The notes: a model not told the origin generated them from the letters alone. A stretch of 64,000 nucleotides of DNA from Phormidesmis sp963789215 (GCA_963789215.1 CAWBJY010000011.1:434001-498000), one strand, 5' to 3'. Positions 25,696 to 36,400 are shown, numbered from the stretch's first letter. Made by a program: numbers and translations.

Positions 25696-26760
25696 ATGCA
25701 AAATCGCCCTTGGAAACAGTTCAATAACTCTGCGCTGCTGAGATATCTGTTGCTGTTTGCCTGTGGCTGGGCCGCTATTGAGGTTTTAGAGTATTTCGAA
25801 ATTGTTGTTGTTATTTTCACCTCCTCGACTATTCTGGCTTTTTTGCTGAGCCATCCGGTGCGATGGCTGCGGCGGTTTTTGCCGCATAACGTTGCGGTGA
25901 TGGTGGTCTTTATTATTTCGATGACGGTAGTCGGCGGGTTTGCAGCCGCGATTATGCTGACGGTGATTGCTGAAGGGCCGCCGCTCATCGAGAACATCAC
26001 TGACTTTTTAACCTCGCTGACGCCTAGAGTAAAGGCGCTAGAGCAAACTTTGCTAGGCTGGGGATTCCAAGTAGATCTGCAGTCTGCGGGGGCGCAGCTA
26101 CGCGACCAAACGGCCGTTTTGCTGGGGGCGGGCATTGGTTTTTTGCAGGCGCTGCTGACAAATTTTTTGCACTCTATCGTAATTGCGGTGGTGACGCTGT
26201 TTATGCTGCTCGATGGCGATCGCCTCTGGCAGCTACTGATTAAACCACTCTCGCCGGAGCGTCGGATTCAAGTTACGCAAACCGTTCAAGCTAGCTTACT
26301 CGGATTCTTTTGGGGGCGGCTGCTGCTCTCGATATTCTTTGGGTTTTCTACGTTTGTTGTTTTTGCAATTTTCAAAGTGCCATATTCGCTGACGCTGGCT
26401 GTGATTGCGGGCCTGTTCGATTTAATCCCAGGGATTGGGGCAACGCTGGGTATTGGCCTGGTTATGCTGTTTTTACTGTCGCAAAGCGTGGGCCTTGCCG
26501 TTCAAGCTGTGCTGATTTGCGTCCTGCTTCAGCAGGTAGAAGAGAATTTGCTGATGCCGCGCATTATGCAGGGTTCGCTAAATGTGAATCCGGTGGTGAT
26601 GTTTTTCGCGCTGATTGTGGGCGCTCGCATTGCGGGGGTGCTGGGCATTTTTCTCTCTATTCCGGTAGCTAGCATTATTGTGAGCCTGCTAGAAATTGAT
26701 GAAATGAAGGGCACCCCGTCGGCACCTAAAGCCCGGCCTAGCGCTCCAGCCGAGTCGTGA
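25696..26760 (+). CDS. AI-2E / PerM family membrane transporter
   Basis: 354 residues with about eight membrane segments. Family features: an N-terminal helix pair (FEIVVVIFTSSTILAFLLSH, AVMVVFIISMTVVGG), a soluble central segment, then a C-terminal cluster with LFDLIPGIGATLGIG and QQVEENLLMPRIM. Members export autoinducer-2, ions or other small molecules; the substrate here is unknown. The stop is directly adjacent to the stop of the convergent gene. Confidence 0.87.
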   Translation: MQNRPWKQFNNSALLRYLLLFACGWAAIEVLEYFEIVVVIFTSSTILAFLLSHPVRWLRRFLPHNVAVMVVFIISMTVVGGFAAAIMLTVIAEGPPLIENITDFLTSLTPRVKALEQTLLGWGFQVDLQSAGAQLRDQTAVLLGAGIGFLQALLTNFLHSIVIAVVTLFMLLDGDRLWQLLIKPLSPERRIQVTQTVQASLLGFFWGRLLLSIFFGFSTFVVFAIFKVPYSLTLAVIAGLFDLIPGIGATLGIGLVMLFLLSQSVGLAVQAVLICVLLQQVEENLLMPRIMQGSLNVNPVVMFFALIVGARIAGVLGIFLSIPVASIIVSLLEIDEMKGTPSAPKARPSAPAES

Positions 26761-27642
26761 CTAATCTTCCCAGGGCAGTTTGGCAGACGACATTATCTCA
26801 ATTAGCTTTTGCTGCATGGTTTCGTTAGCAGAGACAATTAGCCCTGGCCAGCGATAGTCTTTGCTTTGGGAAAGCGGCGGCAGCGGTTCGCCGCGATAGG
26901 TGCTCAAGCAGTAGCCCATTTCTTGAGCCATAAAGGAGAGCGCGGCGGTGTCGATGAACTGGGCGCTAGCGAGAATGACGCCGGAGACTTCGCCAGTGAG
27001 CAGGCCGTTGATCGGCGGCACGGCGACTTTGGTGGAGTATTCGGTTTTGAGATCGATAACAGGGTAGTGCGATCGCACCAAATCGGCCAACGGACTCAGC
27101 GCCCAACCCAGTACCACTTTGTTTTCTGGCTGCTCGATTTTTAGCGGCTGGCATTGGTCAAAAGCATCGTCCATGCTGCCGGTAAAGGTGCCCTCACCGC
27201 GCAGGCTGTAGTAGTAGCGATCGCGTCCTGGCATCAGCGCTAAAGCCCCTTCAAACCCGTCTGCGTTTAGCACCGTTAAAATAATCATGTAGTTGGGATG
27301 GCCGTCCATGTAGTAGCGCGTGCCATCAATCGGATCGAGCGTGACGAGATAGTCTCCGGGCGGCCCTAAGTCGATGGCCCGAAAGTACTTGGTGTTGTAA
27401 GACTTTTCGTATTCTTCGCCGTAGAACCGCACGTTGGGAAACGTCGCGAGCAGCGTCACCTCGACAAACGTTTGCACGGATAGATCTGCGTCTGTCAGCG
27501 CATTGGCAAAGAGGTGATCGCCCTCGAACTTATTGGGGTGCGAGGCAATGCGCTGCTGAATTTGCTGGGCGTAAGCCGCTGCTACTTTAAGCGAAGGCAG
27601 CAGCGTAGATAAGATTGCCTTGGGCGTGGGTTGCTCAGCCAT
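26761..27642 (-). CDS. Inositol-monophosphatase-family sugar/nucleotide phosphatase
   Basis: 293 residues from ATG 27642, with AGAGG 7 nt upstream. Metal-site motifs of the FIG/IMPase fold: FYGEEYEKS (motif 1 Glu), TLDPIDGTRYYMDG (DPxDGT) and QFIDTAALSFMAQE (in place of WDxAA). Members hydrolyse inositol phosphate, 3'-phosphoadenosine 5'-phosphate or fructose bisphosphate; the exact substrate cannot be told. Its stop codon begins 1 bp after that of the convergent permease gene. Confidence 0.83.
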   Translation of the reverse strand: MAEQPTPKAILSTLLPSLKVAAAYAQQIQQRIASHPNKFEGDHLFANALTDADLSVQTFVEVTLLATFPNVRFYGEEYEKSYNTKYFRAIDLGPPGDYLVTLDPIDGTRYYMDGHPNYMIILTVLNADGFEGALALMPGRDRYYYSLRGEGTFTGSMDDAFDQCQPLKIEQPENKVVLGWALSPLADLVRSHYPVIDLKTEYSTKVAVPPINGLLTGEVSGVILASAQFIDTAALSFMAQEMGYCLSTYRGEPLPPLSQSKDYRWPGLIVSANETMQQKLIEIMSSAKLPWED

Positions 27643-27737
27643 AGAATGCCTCTGGTGCAATAGGAACGGATGCAGATGCGAATTATCATCACCGCCACTT
27701 TAGCGCGCCCTCGAACCCCCGAACATAGCCAAGTTGC

Positions 27738-28553
27738 CTAAAAGGAAATTTGCAAGCCCCCCTCAATCTCAACGCCGTCGCCGCCATTAAACAGGTTTTC
27801 TGCTCGCAGATAGGCACCGGGGCCTTTAGCTTTTCCGGTGCCTATGCGCTGCTGAATGCGATCGCCCGCCTCATTCAACGTAAACTGATTCACCGCTAGC
27901 TCTACGCTCTGGTCATTCGCCCCGCTGAGCGTTTCAAACATCCGATTACCCTGCGCATTTAGCATCGACTCAGTCTGATAAACCGGCACCACGTTGCCCG
28001 CCTCATCGTACCGGTAGGCATCTCGCTTAACTTCGCCAAAGGGATGGAATACTAACTCAGCTCGGACGCCCGTTTCTGAGTCGTTGCTGCTGCGCCCAAA
28101 CACCGTATCTCTATAGAACCGCTCGGCGCGAACAGTATTCGCCGCTGTCGTCCAAGGCGTATTGCCATAGCGAGAGAGTAATACGGTGTCTTTTTGGTTG
28201 CCAAAGCCCCTAGTAAGACCGCTCGGCTCTGGGTTGCTGATATTCGTAGGCACGTAGCCCACAATCCGCCGATTACTCAACAGGCCCGTTGGCTCCAACA
28301 ATCGGGCATCATCTGGCCCTACAATCTCATTGCCAAATACGTCTCTTGCAGGGCGGTGAGTGCGAGTAAGAAACTGCGCAAGGCCTAGCTTAGCGACTAG
28401 CCCGGCTTCATTGTCGTCTACAAATGGATCGAAGCGCAGGTTCCCGGTTAGCAGCGTTGGCTGGGCGCTCGGATTTTTGATCGGCGGCGAGAGCTGGCCG
28501 ATGACGCTGAGTCCGTCACTGCCTAATCGGGCTTCGCTAGCGTTAGCGTAGCG
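27738..28553 (-). pseudogene. 5'-truncated outer-membrane protein fragment (DUF3769-like)
   Basis: An open frame with no convincing start runs from about 28553 to the stop at 27738, ~270 codons (NASEARLGSDGLSVIGQL, LRFDPFVDDNEAGLVAKLG, THRPARDVFGNEIVGPDDAR, ending GDGVEIEGGLQISF). It resembles part of the large cyanobacterial DUF3769 / LptD-like outer-membrane proteins (700+ residues). The C-terminal aromatic and alternating pattern fit a beta-barrel end. The 5' part is missing: the frame runs into the GNAT gene in another phase, at a palindrome-rich sequence (GCTACGCTAACGCTAGCG). A TTG at 28301 could start a short product. Confidence 0.55.
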
Positions 28554-29037
28554 GTTGCACAGCAGCTGCTCTCCACTCTGGCCAAGGGATTTCTCGCCCT
28601 GGAAAGCCGACTTGTTGAAATGGCCAGATCTGAGCCATCCAGCGCTTAACGGTTTGATATAGCTCTGCTGTCAGCGGCTCTGCGCCGATAGCCCATAGAA
28701 TGACCTGCGCATCGTAGCCTGTGGGTTCTGCTGGATAAATATACACGCAGCCCAAACAGCGACTTTCATCTAGGCTCATCACCGTGTAGGCAAACGAGGT
28801 GCGGTTCTGAAACTCTTTTTGGTGCCAGCCTAGGTCGATGAGATCTTGCTCTAGGCTGAGGTCGGCAGTTGGCCATTGGCTGTGGGGGCCAAAGACGCCT
28901 TGAATGCGATCGCGATTGACCATCACCGCCTCATAGTCTTTAACGACATCGTTAACGGTCAGCATTCTGAGTCGGAAAGTGGGCGTTTCTAGTCCGCTAG
29001 GCACAACAAAATCGGCAGGAACTAAGGGAAGGCGCAT
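28543..29037 (-). CDS. GNAT-like N-acetyltransferase
   Basis: 164 residues with a GNAT pattern: TPTFRLRMLTVNDVVKDYEAV at the N-terminus, FAYTVMSLDESRCLGCVYIYP (strands 4-5) and VILWAIGAEPLTAELYQTVKRW. The acetyl-CoA loop is not well conserved, so the substrate and even the activity are uncertain. Similar proteins occur widely in cyanobacteria. Its last ~10 bp overlap the truncated DUF3769-like frame. Confidence 0.65.
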   Translation of the reverse strand: MRLPLVPADFVVPSGLETPTFRLRMLTVNDVVKDYEAVMVNRDRIQGVFGPHSQWPTADLSLEQDLIDLGWHQKEFQNRTSFAYTVMSLDESRCLGCVYIYPAEPTGYDAQVILWAIGAEPLTAELYQTVKRWMAQIWPFQQVGFPGREIPWPEWRAAAVQPLR

Positions 29038-29079
29038 ATGGGCTGTTGGAAGAGTTTTTGAAGTTGTTGTAACAGCTGG

Positions 29080-29829
29080 CTATACTTCTTGCAAAAAGGA
29101 GAGATAGCCGTTAGTCATTTCTTTGACGGACAGCTCGTAGAACTGCCGTCCGTGATCTGGGGTAGCCAAATCTGGATTCGATCCCATACGTCCGTCTGCG
29201 TAGAACTGGCGAAAGTCTGCGGGGTTGTAGATGGAGCGGCCTTCGGGGGCAACAGCCGGGACAAGTTCGGCTTGCTTAATCGCCTGGGGATAGAGGTGTT
29301 GCGTCAGGGCGACTTCGCTAGGGGTGGCATGAGAGCCTTCCTGATTGCCGTAGAGCTGTTGGGCTAAGTTGCCGACGGCCTCGCCCTGATACCAGTTGGC
29401 GAGCTTGCAGCGAATGCTTTGCGCGTTAGGAAGATTGGCATCGGCGATCGCCGCATAGGTTTCTGAAAAGGCCGCCTTCATTGAGGCGACGTTGCCGCCG
29501 TGCCCGTTGATGAAGTAAAACCGCTCGAATCCACTGCGAGCTAGCGGCTTTACGTAGTCTTGAATAAGCGCAATAAGCGTACTGGGCCGGAGGCTAATGC
29601 TGCCCGGAAAAGCCAGATGATGCAAAGCCATGCCGACATTAATAGTCGGGCCAACTAGCGCACCCGTGGCTTCGCCAACGCCATGAGCTACTGCTTCTGC
29701 GCAAATAGCATCGGTGCCAATCAGTCCGGTCGGGCCGTGCTGCTCGGTGGAGCCAATGGGGAAGATGATACCGCGCGATCGCGTTAAGTAATCCTCCACT
29801 TCTGGCCAGGTAGACAGGTGTAGTAACAT
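29080..29829 (-). CDS. Creatininase-family amidohydrolase
   Basis: 249 residues. Metal-site motifs of the family: IIFPIGSTEQHGPTG (Glu and His), GTDAICAEAVAHG (Asp), FINGHGGNVASMKA (His) and EGSHATPSEVAL (Glu). The family cleaves cyclic amides or formamides (creatininase, riboflavin-pathway ArfB, mycofactocin MftE). The substrate here is not determinable. Confidence 0.87.
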   Translation of the reverse strand: MLLHLSTWPEVEDYLTRSRGIIFPIGSTEQHGPTGLIGTDAICAEAVAHGVGEATGALVGPTINVGMALHHLAFPGSISLRPSTLIALIQDYVKPLARSGFERFYFINGHGGNVASMKAAFSETYAAIADANLPNAQSIRCKLANWYQGEAVGNLAQQLYGNQEGSHATPSEVALTQHLYPQAIKQAELVPAVAPEGRSIYNPADFRQFYADGRMGSNPDLATPDHGRQFYELSVKEMTNGYLSFLQEV

Positions 29830-30036
29830 CGCTTCTCCTTATAAAAATCTCTCTAGGTATCTATCGTCATTTAACAGTGTCATTTAACAGCTTGCTTTTC
29901 ATTCTAGGGAAAAGCATTAATTACGCCCTTCTACTTCTGCACGCTGCTAGAATTAAACGAGGGCTGGTAGTCTTTATCAGCTAGCGATCCGCAGTGTCGG
30001 TCTAGATGCTGCCCTCATCAAACAGGCAATTAAATC

Positions 30037-30336
30037 ATGCTGCAACGTAAGATTTATCAGCTTTCCTGCGATGGCCGCGAAGTGCAAATCTTTCTGCGCG
30101 ACCAGCAGCGCTGGATTGAGTCGGCCACTATTTTGGGTATAGAAGGCGACCTCGTGACCCTGCGCTACGAAACCGAAGACGAGGACGAAGTATGCTCTTG
30201 GGAAGAGCTAGTCCGCGTTGAAAGCATTGGCTCTATTAGCCAGAAACTAGCTACTTTTGCCAAACGCGGCGCTGAAATATTGATGACCAACGACTGCCCG
30301 GACGCCGAGCAAATGGGCGACAAGCAAGAGCACTGA
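30037..30336 (+). CDS. DUF6679-like small cyanobacterial protein
   Basis: 99 residues with the conserved opening MLQRKIYQLSCDGREVQIFL, then QQRWIESATILGIEGDLVTLR and an acidic EDEDEVCSWEELVRVES. It matches from memory a small cyanobacteria-only family of unknown function; an SH3-like beta barrel is plausible. The stop is close to the convergent HTH gene. Confidence 0.75.
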   Translation: MLQRKIYQLSCDGREVQIFLRDQQRWIESATILGIEGDLVTLRYETEDEDEVCSWEELVRVESIGSISQKLATFAKRGAEILMTNDCPDAEQMGDKQEH

Positions 30337-30365
30337 TTTGATTAGGCGGGTTGGGCGGGTGCGGC

Positions 30366-31563
30366 TTACTCCACGTCAGCTAGCGCAAATACCTGACCAT
30401 CTACTAGCAGCCGGGTAATTCCTTTTGCCTGCAAGTAGGGGCTAGTTCGCGTGATTAAGCTACCGTCGGGCACCTTAATTACTCTCTGCTTATTGCGTGA
30501 AAAGCGCCTGGCCACCCGGTGGTTATCGAATACGGGCAGCGTCTTCGACTTTTCTTCGGAGGAGGGCACCTGGCCCAAATCGGCAAACTCGGAGAGCGGA
30601 CGAGTAATCAGCTCTGAGCGCATGTCTACGACTAGGTAGCACGGCTTGGGCAGCACGGCCAATCCCAACGGCATAATCTCCATCGCGTTTTGCGCCTGGA
30701 GCTTGGGCTTAGGCATATCTACCTCGCCCTCATCCTCATCATCGTCCTCGTCGTCTAAGTCATCATCGTCGCCAAAGTCGTCGCCTAGGGTTTCATCTAA
30801 GCCATCCAAATCGTCATCATCGTCGTCTTCGTCGTCCTCGTCTTCCACTTCAGCGCTAACTAGTTTGGGTGCGGCTGGCCTTGTCTGCCTATCCTGGCTA
30901 ACTTTTTTGGGGGTTTCTTCAGACGTCTCTTCAGTTGTTTCTTCAGGTGCCTCTTCAGGTATCTCTTTGCTATCGGTTAGCAGCGGTAGCTGTTCGTCGT
31001 CGTCCGGCTTAGGCTGGCTGCGACGTCGGCGGCGAGTCCCTTTTGCGGCTGGGGCTTCTAAGGCTGGCTCGGGGGATGCCAATTTGAGCTTAGGCGGCTT
31101 GACAGCGGTGTCGGCTTCTTCTATCTCGTTGGCGGGCGGGTTCACGAGCCGGTCGGTATCGTCACCGGCTTCCGGTTCGGCTTTGAGCGCACTTTTTTTG
31201 TTGGGCTGCACCTTCGCAGCTTTGGTAGTGTCTGAGGTCTTTTTCTCAGATGCCTTTTTCTCAGGTGCCTTTTGCTCAGGTTCTTTTTTGCTCAGGTTCT
31301 TTTTTGGCAGGTTCTTTTTTGGCAGGTTCTTTTTTAGCAACTTTGGCTTTCGCTGCTGGCGCTGCTTTGTCGGAGCTGGCCATGCGCTTTTGCGAAATCA
31401 GCTCGCGGTATTCCTCTGGCGGAATCGTACTCTTTAAAACGCGGCTCACGGTGCTATTGCTGACGCCAAACTGCTCGGCCAGCGTCGTGGTCGTTTGGCC
31501 CGGCTGCTTGTACAGGTCGATGAGTTCGCTTTTATCCGAGTCAGATAGTTTTCGCGGAGCCAT
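30366..31563 (-). pseudogene. HTH protein with acidic linker, split by one extra A
   Basis: Read with one correction this is a ~398-residue cyanobacterial protein. N-terminal helix-turn-helix (MAPRKLSDSDKSELIDLY, TLAEQFGVSNSTVSRVLKS), a Lys/Pro/Glu repeat region, a long Asp/Glu-rich linker, and a conserved C-terminus (IMPLGLAVLPKPCYLVVDM, LPVFDNHRVARRFS, LQAKGITRLLVDGQVFAL). In the given sequence the 5' frame stops at RT, inside 15-bp repeats. One unit is 16 bp because of a run of six A (T-run 31284-31289 on plus); removing one A joins both halves. Sequencing error, real mutation or slippage are all possible. Confidence 0.75.
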
Positions 31564-31710
31564 GCTGCCGATGTCCTTCACAATTGCCTTCCCAGTATGG
31601 CAGCTTTTCCCACTCCTTTGGAAAGGCTTTAGCCTGGCAATCTGTCAGTGACCTGCTAGGGGTTGAGATGCGATCGCCCGACTCGAACAGCTCAGCCTTT
31701 AATCTGCATT

Positions 31711-32361
31711 TTAAGACAGCCAAAGATTGCCTAGTAAGGAGAGTTTTAGCCAAGCTAAGAATAGGGCTTTGTCGTTGTTGGAGAGCGCGTCTAGAGAGGC
31801 GATCGCTGGCCCAGTAAACCTGCTGCGTCCAAAGAACTTACAGCCCAAGCGATGCATCTGTAGCAAAAGGCTGCTGAGGTCGTCTTCTTCCCAACGGGGT
31901 AACGCGCTCGATCCGTTCTCCATCTGGCTAAGGTTTAGCTGCAGCAGTGCGTCTAGTCCGCCTGCCGTCTGCACGGGGTAAGCTGCGTTTGTCTGTAGCC
32001 CCATCATCAAACTTTGGGCCTGCCGGCTACCCAGCTTTTGCGCTTGATGATGTAAAGACTGAACCAGGACAACGCAGGCTCTGACGTAGGCTTCTGGCGC
32101 GGTAGGCGCTAGCAACCCCTGGTCGATGCGAACCTGGCTCCATACGCTGTAGCGAAAGGTCTCTTCTAATAAGACACAAACTTTGCTCTGATTGTCGGTA
32201 AGCTGGCGCCACTTGGCGTGCGCCTCCTCCTCCTGCTCTATCCCAAAAACACTGACTAGCCGAAAGTTTTTATTGGCGTAGCACAGTACGGGCACCCGCT
32301 TAGCGCTTTTAGGGTGCTGAACACTAATTATTTCAACGTCCTCGGACGACAGCAAAACCAT
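31711..32361 (-). CDS. Cyanobacterial conserved protein (Npun_F0813-like)
   Basis: 216 residues of unknown function. The opening (MVLLSSEDVEIISVQHPKSA, VPVLCYANKNFRLVSVF), EEEAHAKWRQLTDN and CVLLEETFRYSVWSQVRIDQ resemble, from memory, the Npun_F0813 family confined to cyanobacteria. No membrane segment or catalytic motif is visible. It is on the same strand as the HTH gene, about 150 bp upstream of its start. Confidence 0.7.
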   Translation of the reverse strand: MVLLSSEDVEIISVQHPKSAKRVPVLCYANKNFRLVSVFGIEQEEEAHAKWRQLTDNQSKVCVLLEETFRYSVWSQVRIDQGLLAPTAPEAYVRACVVLVQSLHHQAQKLGSRQAQSLMMGLQTNAAYPVQTAGGLDALLQLNLSQMENGSSALPRWEEDDLSSLLLQMHRLGCKFFGRSRFTGPAIASLDALSNNDKALFLAWLKLSLLGNLWLS

Positions 32362-32506
32362 GGGATTTGTGACCGTATCGGTTGAATTAGCGTACCCAAA
32401 AAGCGCGATTCGCCCAAGGTGATATCAGACATCTTTGATGCATCCTTTATCGCAATGAGGTATATTCGCTATGCAGGTTAAGCGCATTGCGCCAATACCC
32501 CCTTTT

Positions 32507-32580
32507 GGATCCTTAGCTCAGTTGGATAGAGCAATCGCCTTCTAAGCGATCGGTCACTGGTTCGAATCCAGTAGGATCCG
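32507..32580 (+). tRNA. tRNA-Arg (anticodon UCU)
   Basis: Full cloverleaf of 74 nt. Acceptor stem GGATCCT pairs with AGGATCC, discriminator G; D-arm TTAGCTCAGTTGGATAGAGC; anticodon loop CTTCTAA giving UCU; T-arm CTGGTTCGAATCCAG. It reads AGA/AGG Arg codons. The 3' CCA is not encoded. The next gene starts about 30 bp later. Confidence 0.96.
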
Positions 32581-32609
32581 TTGATGAAAAACATGCGCGG
32601 TATCTCGCT

Positions 32610-33353
32610 TTGCAAATTACTCGGCGCAATGTTGGCCTAACCGTAGACGATAGCCTGATGCGTCTGTACGTGGCTGCCCCTGAGCCGCCCGGTTTGTATC
32701 CTGGCGTTCTGTTCTATTCAGATATTTACCAGCTAGGTGGCCCTATTACTCGTTTGGCCGATCGGCTAGCAGGCTATGGCTACGTGGTGGCCGCGCCGGA
32801 GATCTTTCATCGGTTAGAGCCAATCGGAGCGGTGATTGAGCCAGATGATTTGGGGCGGTTGCGGGGTAATGACGATGCGGCTAGAAGTGCGATCGCTCAT
32901 TACGATGCAGATGCTGAAGCGGTATTATCCTGGCTACAGAAAGAAGAAACCGTTGCGCCTGAACAACTCGGAACTTTTGGCTTTTGCATTGGCGGGCATC
33001 TAGCCTTTCGAGCCGCGTTTCAAAGCCAGGTGAAAGCAGCGGTTTGTTGCTATCCGACCGGCATTCATAATGGCAAGTTAGGGCAAGGAATTGCCGATAC
33101 TATCGAGCGAGTTAGTGAGCTAAAGGCCAGCGTGCTGACGGTGTTTGGTACGTTAGATCCGCACGTGCCGCCGGAAGGAAGACAAAAGATTTTGCAGGCG
33201 TTAGACGCAGCAAAAGTGTCTCATCAGACTTTGTTGTATGAGGCCAATCATACGTTTATGCGGGACGATGGCTACCGGTACGATCCGGTGGCGACGGATG
33301 CGGTTTGGCGCGAAGCGGTGGCTTTTTTAGCAAATCATTTGTCTGCTGCTTGA
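32610..33353 (+). CDS. Dienelactone hydrolase family protein
   Basis: 247 residues from TTG 32610; no ATG or GTG lies in frame upstream. Alpha/beta hydrolase with the DLH nucleophile elbow GFCIGGH (Cys), Asp in FGTLDPHVPP and His in YEANHTFMRDDGY. FYSDIYQLGGP is typical of the cyanobacterial and plant branch. The physiological substrate is unknown. Confidence 0.87.
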   Translation: MQITRRNVGLTVDDSLMRLYVAAPEPPGLYPGVLFYSDIYQLGGPITRLADRLAGYGYVVAAPEIFHRLEPIGAVIEPDDLGRLRGNDDAARSAIAHYDADAEAVLSWLQKEETVAPEQLGTFGFCIGGHLAFRAAFQSQVKAAVCCYPTGIHNGKLGQGIADTIERVSELKASVLTVFGTLDPHVPPEGRQKILQALDAAKVSHQTLLYEANHTFMRDDGYRYDPVATDAVWREAVAFLANHLSAA

Positions 33354-33466
33354 GGCCGCCGGGCTATTGAGACTGATGTCACACATATAGCAGGTAAGAT
33401 CTAGTAGCATTAACTAGCATCAACTTTGCTACGTATGTTCGGCTGGCTATAGATAGAACCATTAGT

Positions 33467-36400
33467 ATGCAGGCTTCCAAGAATTTTGCTTTTCTTAAAG
33501 CCTATAGTTTGGAGCTAGTCCGACTGGGGACGCTGGCCGAGCATTACTTCGCCAACGATCCGAATACCTGTTTGATTAAGCTGCGGCAGTTTGGCGAGCA
33601 ATTGGCGCAGTTAGTGGCAGCGAAGGTTGGCCTGTACGAAGACCCAGAGGAAAATCAGTTTGAGCTACTGCAACGGCTGGATCGGCGGGGTGCGATTACG
33701 GGGCAGGCGGAGCAGCTATTTCATGAAATCAGAAAGATTGGCAATCGGGCGACACACGGGAGCTACGGAGAACATGGTGCGGCGCTAAGTCATTTGAAAT
33801 ATGCTCGGCTGCTAGGCATTTGGTTTCATCGCTCTTATGGTGGGACGACAAACTTTAAGCCAGGGCCGTTTATTCCGCCGGAAAATCCAGAGCGGGAAAC
33901 AGAAACTCTTAGGGCTGAGCTGGAGAGGCTGAGGGCTGAGTTTTTACAGCAGCAAGCAAAGCTGACAGAAACACAGTCGCAGGCTGAACAGGCACAGGCA
34001 CAGGCTGAAGAAGAAACAGAAATTCGACAGCTCGCGGAGGCGTTGTTGCTGGAAACTGAGGCGAAAGTAGAAGAGAGTGTCGTGCGCGAGCAGGCTGCTC
34101 GGATGCGGCTAGACGCGCAGTTGGCGAAGATGCAAGTGGAGGCGATGCAGGCACCGGCGCAGGAGATTCAGCAGGCGATCGCGACTGCTCAAGCAGTGGA
34201 AAGCGAGCTGGATCTAGATGAGCGAGAAACTCGACGGTTAATCGATGCGCAGCTGCGAGCGGTGGGTTGGGAAGTTGATACGGAGACAATCGCTTACGGC
34301 AGAGGGAGTCGCCCACAGAAAGGGAAGAATTTGGCGATCGCAGAATGGCCAACGGCAGATGGGCGGGCGGACTATGTGCTGTTTGTGGGGCTGTGTGCGA
34401 TCGCAACCATAGAAGCCAAGCGTAGAAGAAAAGACGTTTCGGGCGCGATTGACCAAGCGAAGCGCTACAGCCGGGGCTACAAGATCAGAGGTGACGAAAC
34501 GCTACCGGATGGCCCCTGGGGTGAGTACAAGATTCCGTTTGTATTTGCGACGAATGGGCGAGCGTTTTTGGCACAGCTAGAAACAAAGAGTGGCATTTGG
34601 TTTTGCGATGTGCGTAAACCCAAAAATCTGCGGCGGGCGCTGCGCAGCTGGTACAGTCCGGCGGGCCTAGTTGATACGCTAGCCCAAGATGTGGATAAGG
34701 CAGATGCGCAGCTAGCCCAAGAGCCGTTTAACTATGGCCTTGACCTGCGAGACTATCAGATTAAGGCGATCTTGGCGGCTGAGGGTGCGATCGCTCAAGG
34801 GCAGCGCAACCTGCTGTTAGCAATGGCGACTGGCACGGGCAAGACAAAGACCTGTATCGCGCTGGTGTACCGACTGCTAAAGACCAAGCGATTTCGGCGA
34901 GTTTTGTTTTTGGTAGATCGTACGGCTTTGGGTGAGCAGGCAGCCAATGCCTTTAAAGATACGCGGATGGAGAGCCTGCAAACGTTTGCCGATATCTTTG
35001 AGATCAAGGATTTAGAAGATGCGGACACTGAGCGCGAGACTAAGGTGCATATTGCAACGGTGCAGAGCTTTGTAAAGCGGCTGCTGTATCCCAGCGAGCC
35101 AGTAGGTAGTGAAACGAGCAACGCACTGAGCGCAGATCAATACGACTGCATTGTGGTGGATGAGTGTCACCGGGGCTATCTATTAGACCGAGAGCTAAGC
35201 GATACGGAGCTGAGCTTTCGAGACTTTGGTGACTATGTTTCTAAATATCGGGCGGTGCTGGAGTACTTTGATGCGGTGAAAATTGGGCTGACAGCGACGC
35301 CTGCGCTACACACGGCAGAGATTTTTGGGACGCCTGTGTTTAGCTACAGCTATCGAGAAGCGGTGATTGATGGCTACTTGATCGATCATGAGCCGCCGAT
35401 TCGTCCGGTGACGGCGCTGGCAGAAGATGGCATGACCTGGCACGTTGGTGAGGATGTTGAATATTTTGATCCGAAGACGGGGCAGCTCAATTTGGCCCAG
35501 GCACCGGATGAAATAAAGGTAGACGTAGCGCAGTTTAACCGAAAGGTGATTACGCCTGAGTTTAACCGGGTGGTGTGCGACTTTTTGGCCGAGCAGATCG
35601 ATCCAGAAATGGGCAAGACGCTGATTTTTTGCGTCAATAACGATCATGCAGACCTGGTGACGAATCTGCTAAAAGACTCTATGCAAAAGCGCTACGGCAG
35701 CATTAATGACGACGATGTGAAAAAAATTACGGGTGCGTCAGATCAGCCAATGCAGCTCATTCGCCGGTATAAAAATGAGGCCAGCCCAAAGATTGCGGTA
35801 ACGGTAGACCTGATGACAACAGGCATTGATGTGCCAGAGATTTGCAACCTGGTGTTTTTGCGGCGGGTGAAGTCGCGGATTTTGTACGAGCAGATGTTGG
35901 GCCGGGCGACACGGCTATGCGACGAGATCGACAAAACATTTTTTAGAGTGTTTGACCCGGTGGGGCTGTACCAAGCTATTTCAGAATTTTCGACGATGAA
36001 GCCAGTGGTGGTGAATCCGAAAATCTCTTTTGCGCAGCTTGTAGATGAGCTGACGGCAGTGAGTGAGCCAAGTGCGGCAGGTGAAATTTTGGATCAGCTG
36101 GTGGCTAAGCTACAGCGGAAGAAGCGGCACCTCAGCGAAGCGCAGACGGAAGGCATTGAGAGACTTGCGGGAATGCCAGTAAATGAGGTTGCCGACTATC
36201 TAAAGCAGTGCGAGGCGCTGGCGGCGGCGAGCTGGTTTAAGCAGCGGCAGCAGATTGCGAAGCTGTTGGATAGGCGAGACGGCGGCAGCAATCCTATGCT
36301 GGTGTCTTACCATGCGGATGAGCTGCGCCGGGTGGAGCAAGGCTTTGGTGTAGCGGAAGATGGCACCGAATACGGCAAGCCAGAAGATTATTTGGAGAGT

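Noticed and set aside
31276..31340. Programmed frameshift at A-AAA-AAG in the HTH gene
   Set aside because: The required change is +1 relative to the upstream frame, while the known A-AAA-AAG slip is -1, and the heptamer is not in the correct phase.
30646..31437. 263-codon plus-strand frame rich in Ser
   Set aside because: It is the antisense of the Asp/Glu/Lys-rich linker of the frameshifted HTH gene; poly-Ser is what GAT/GAA repeats give in reverse. No domain and no ribosome site.
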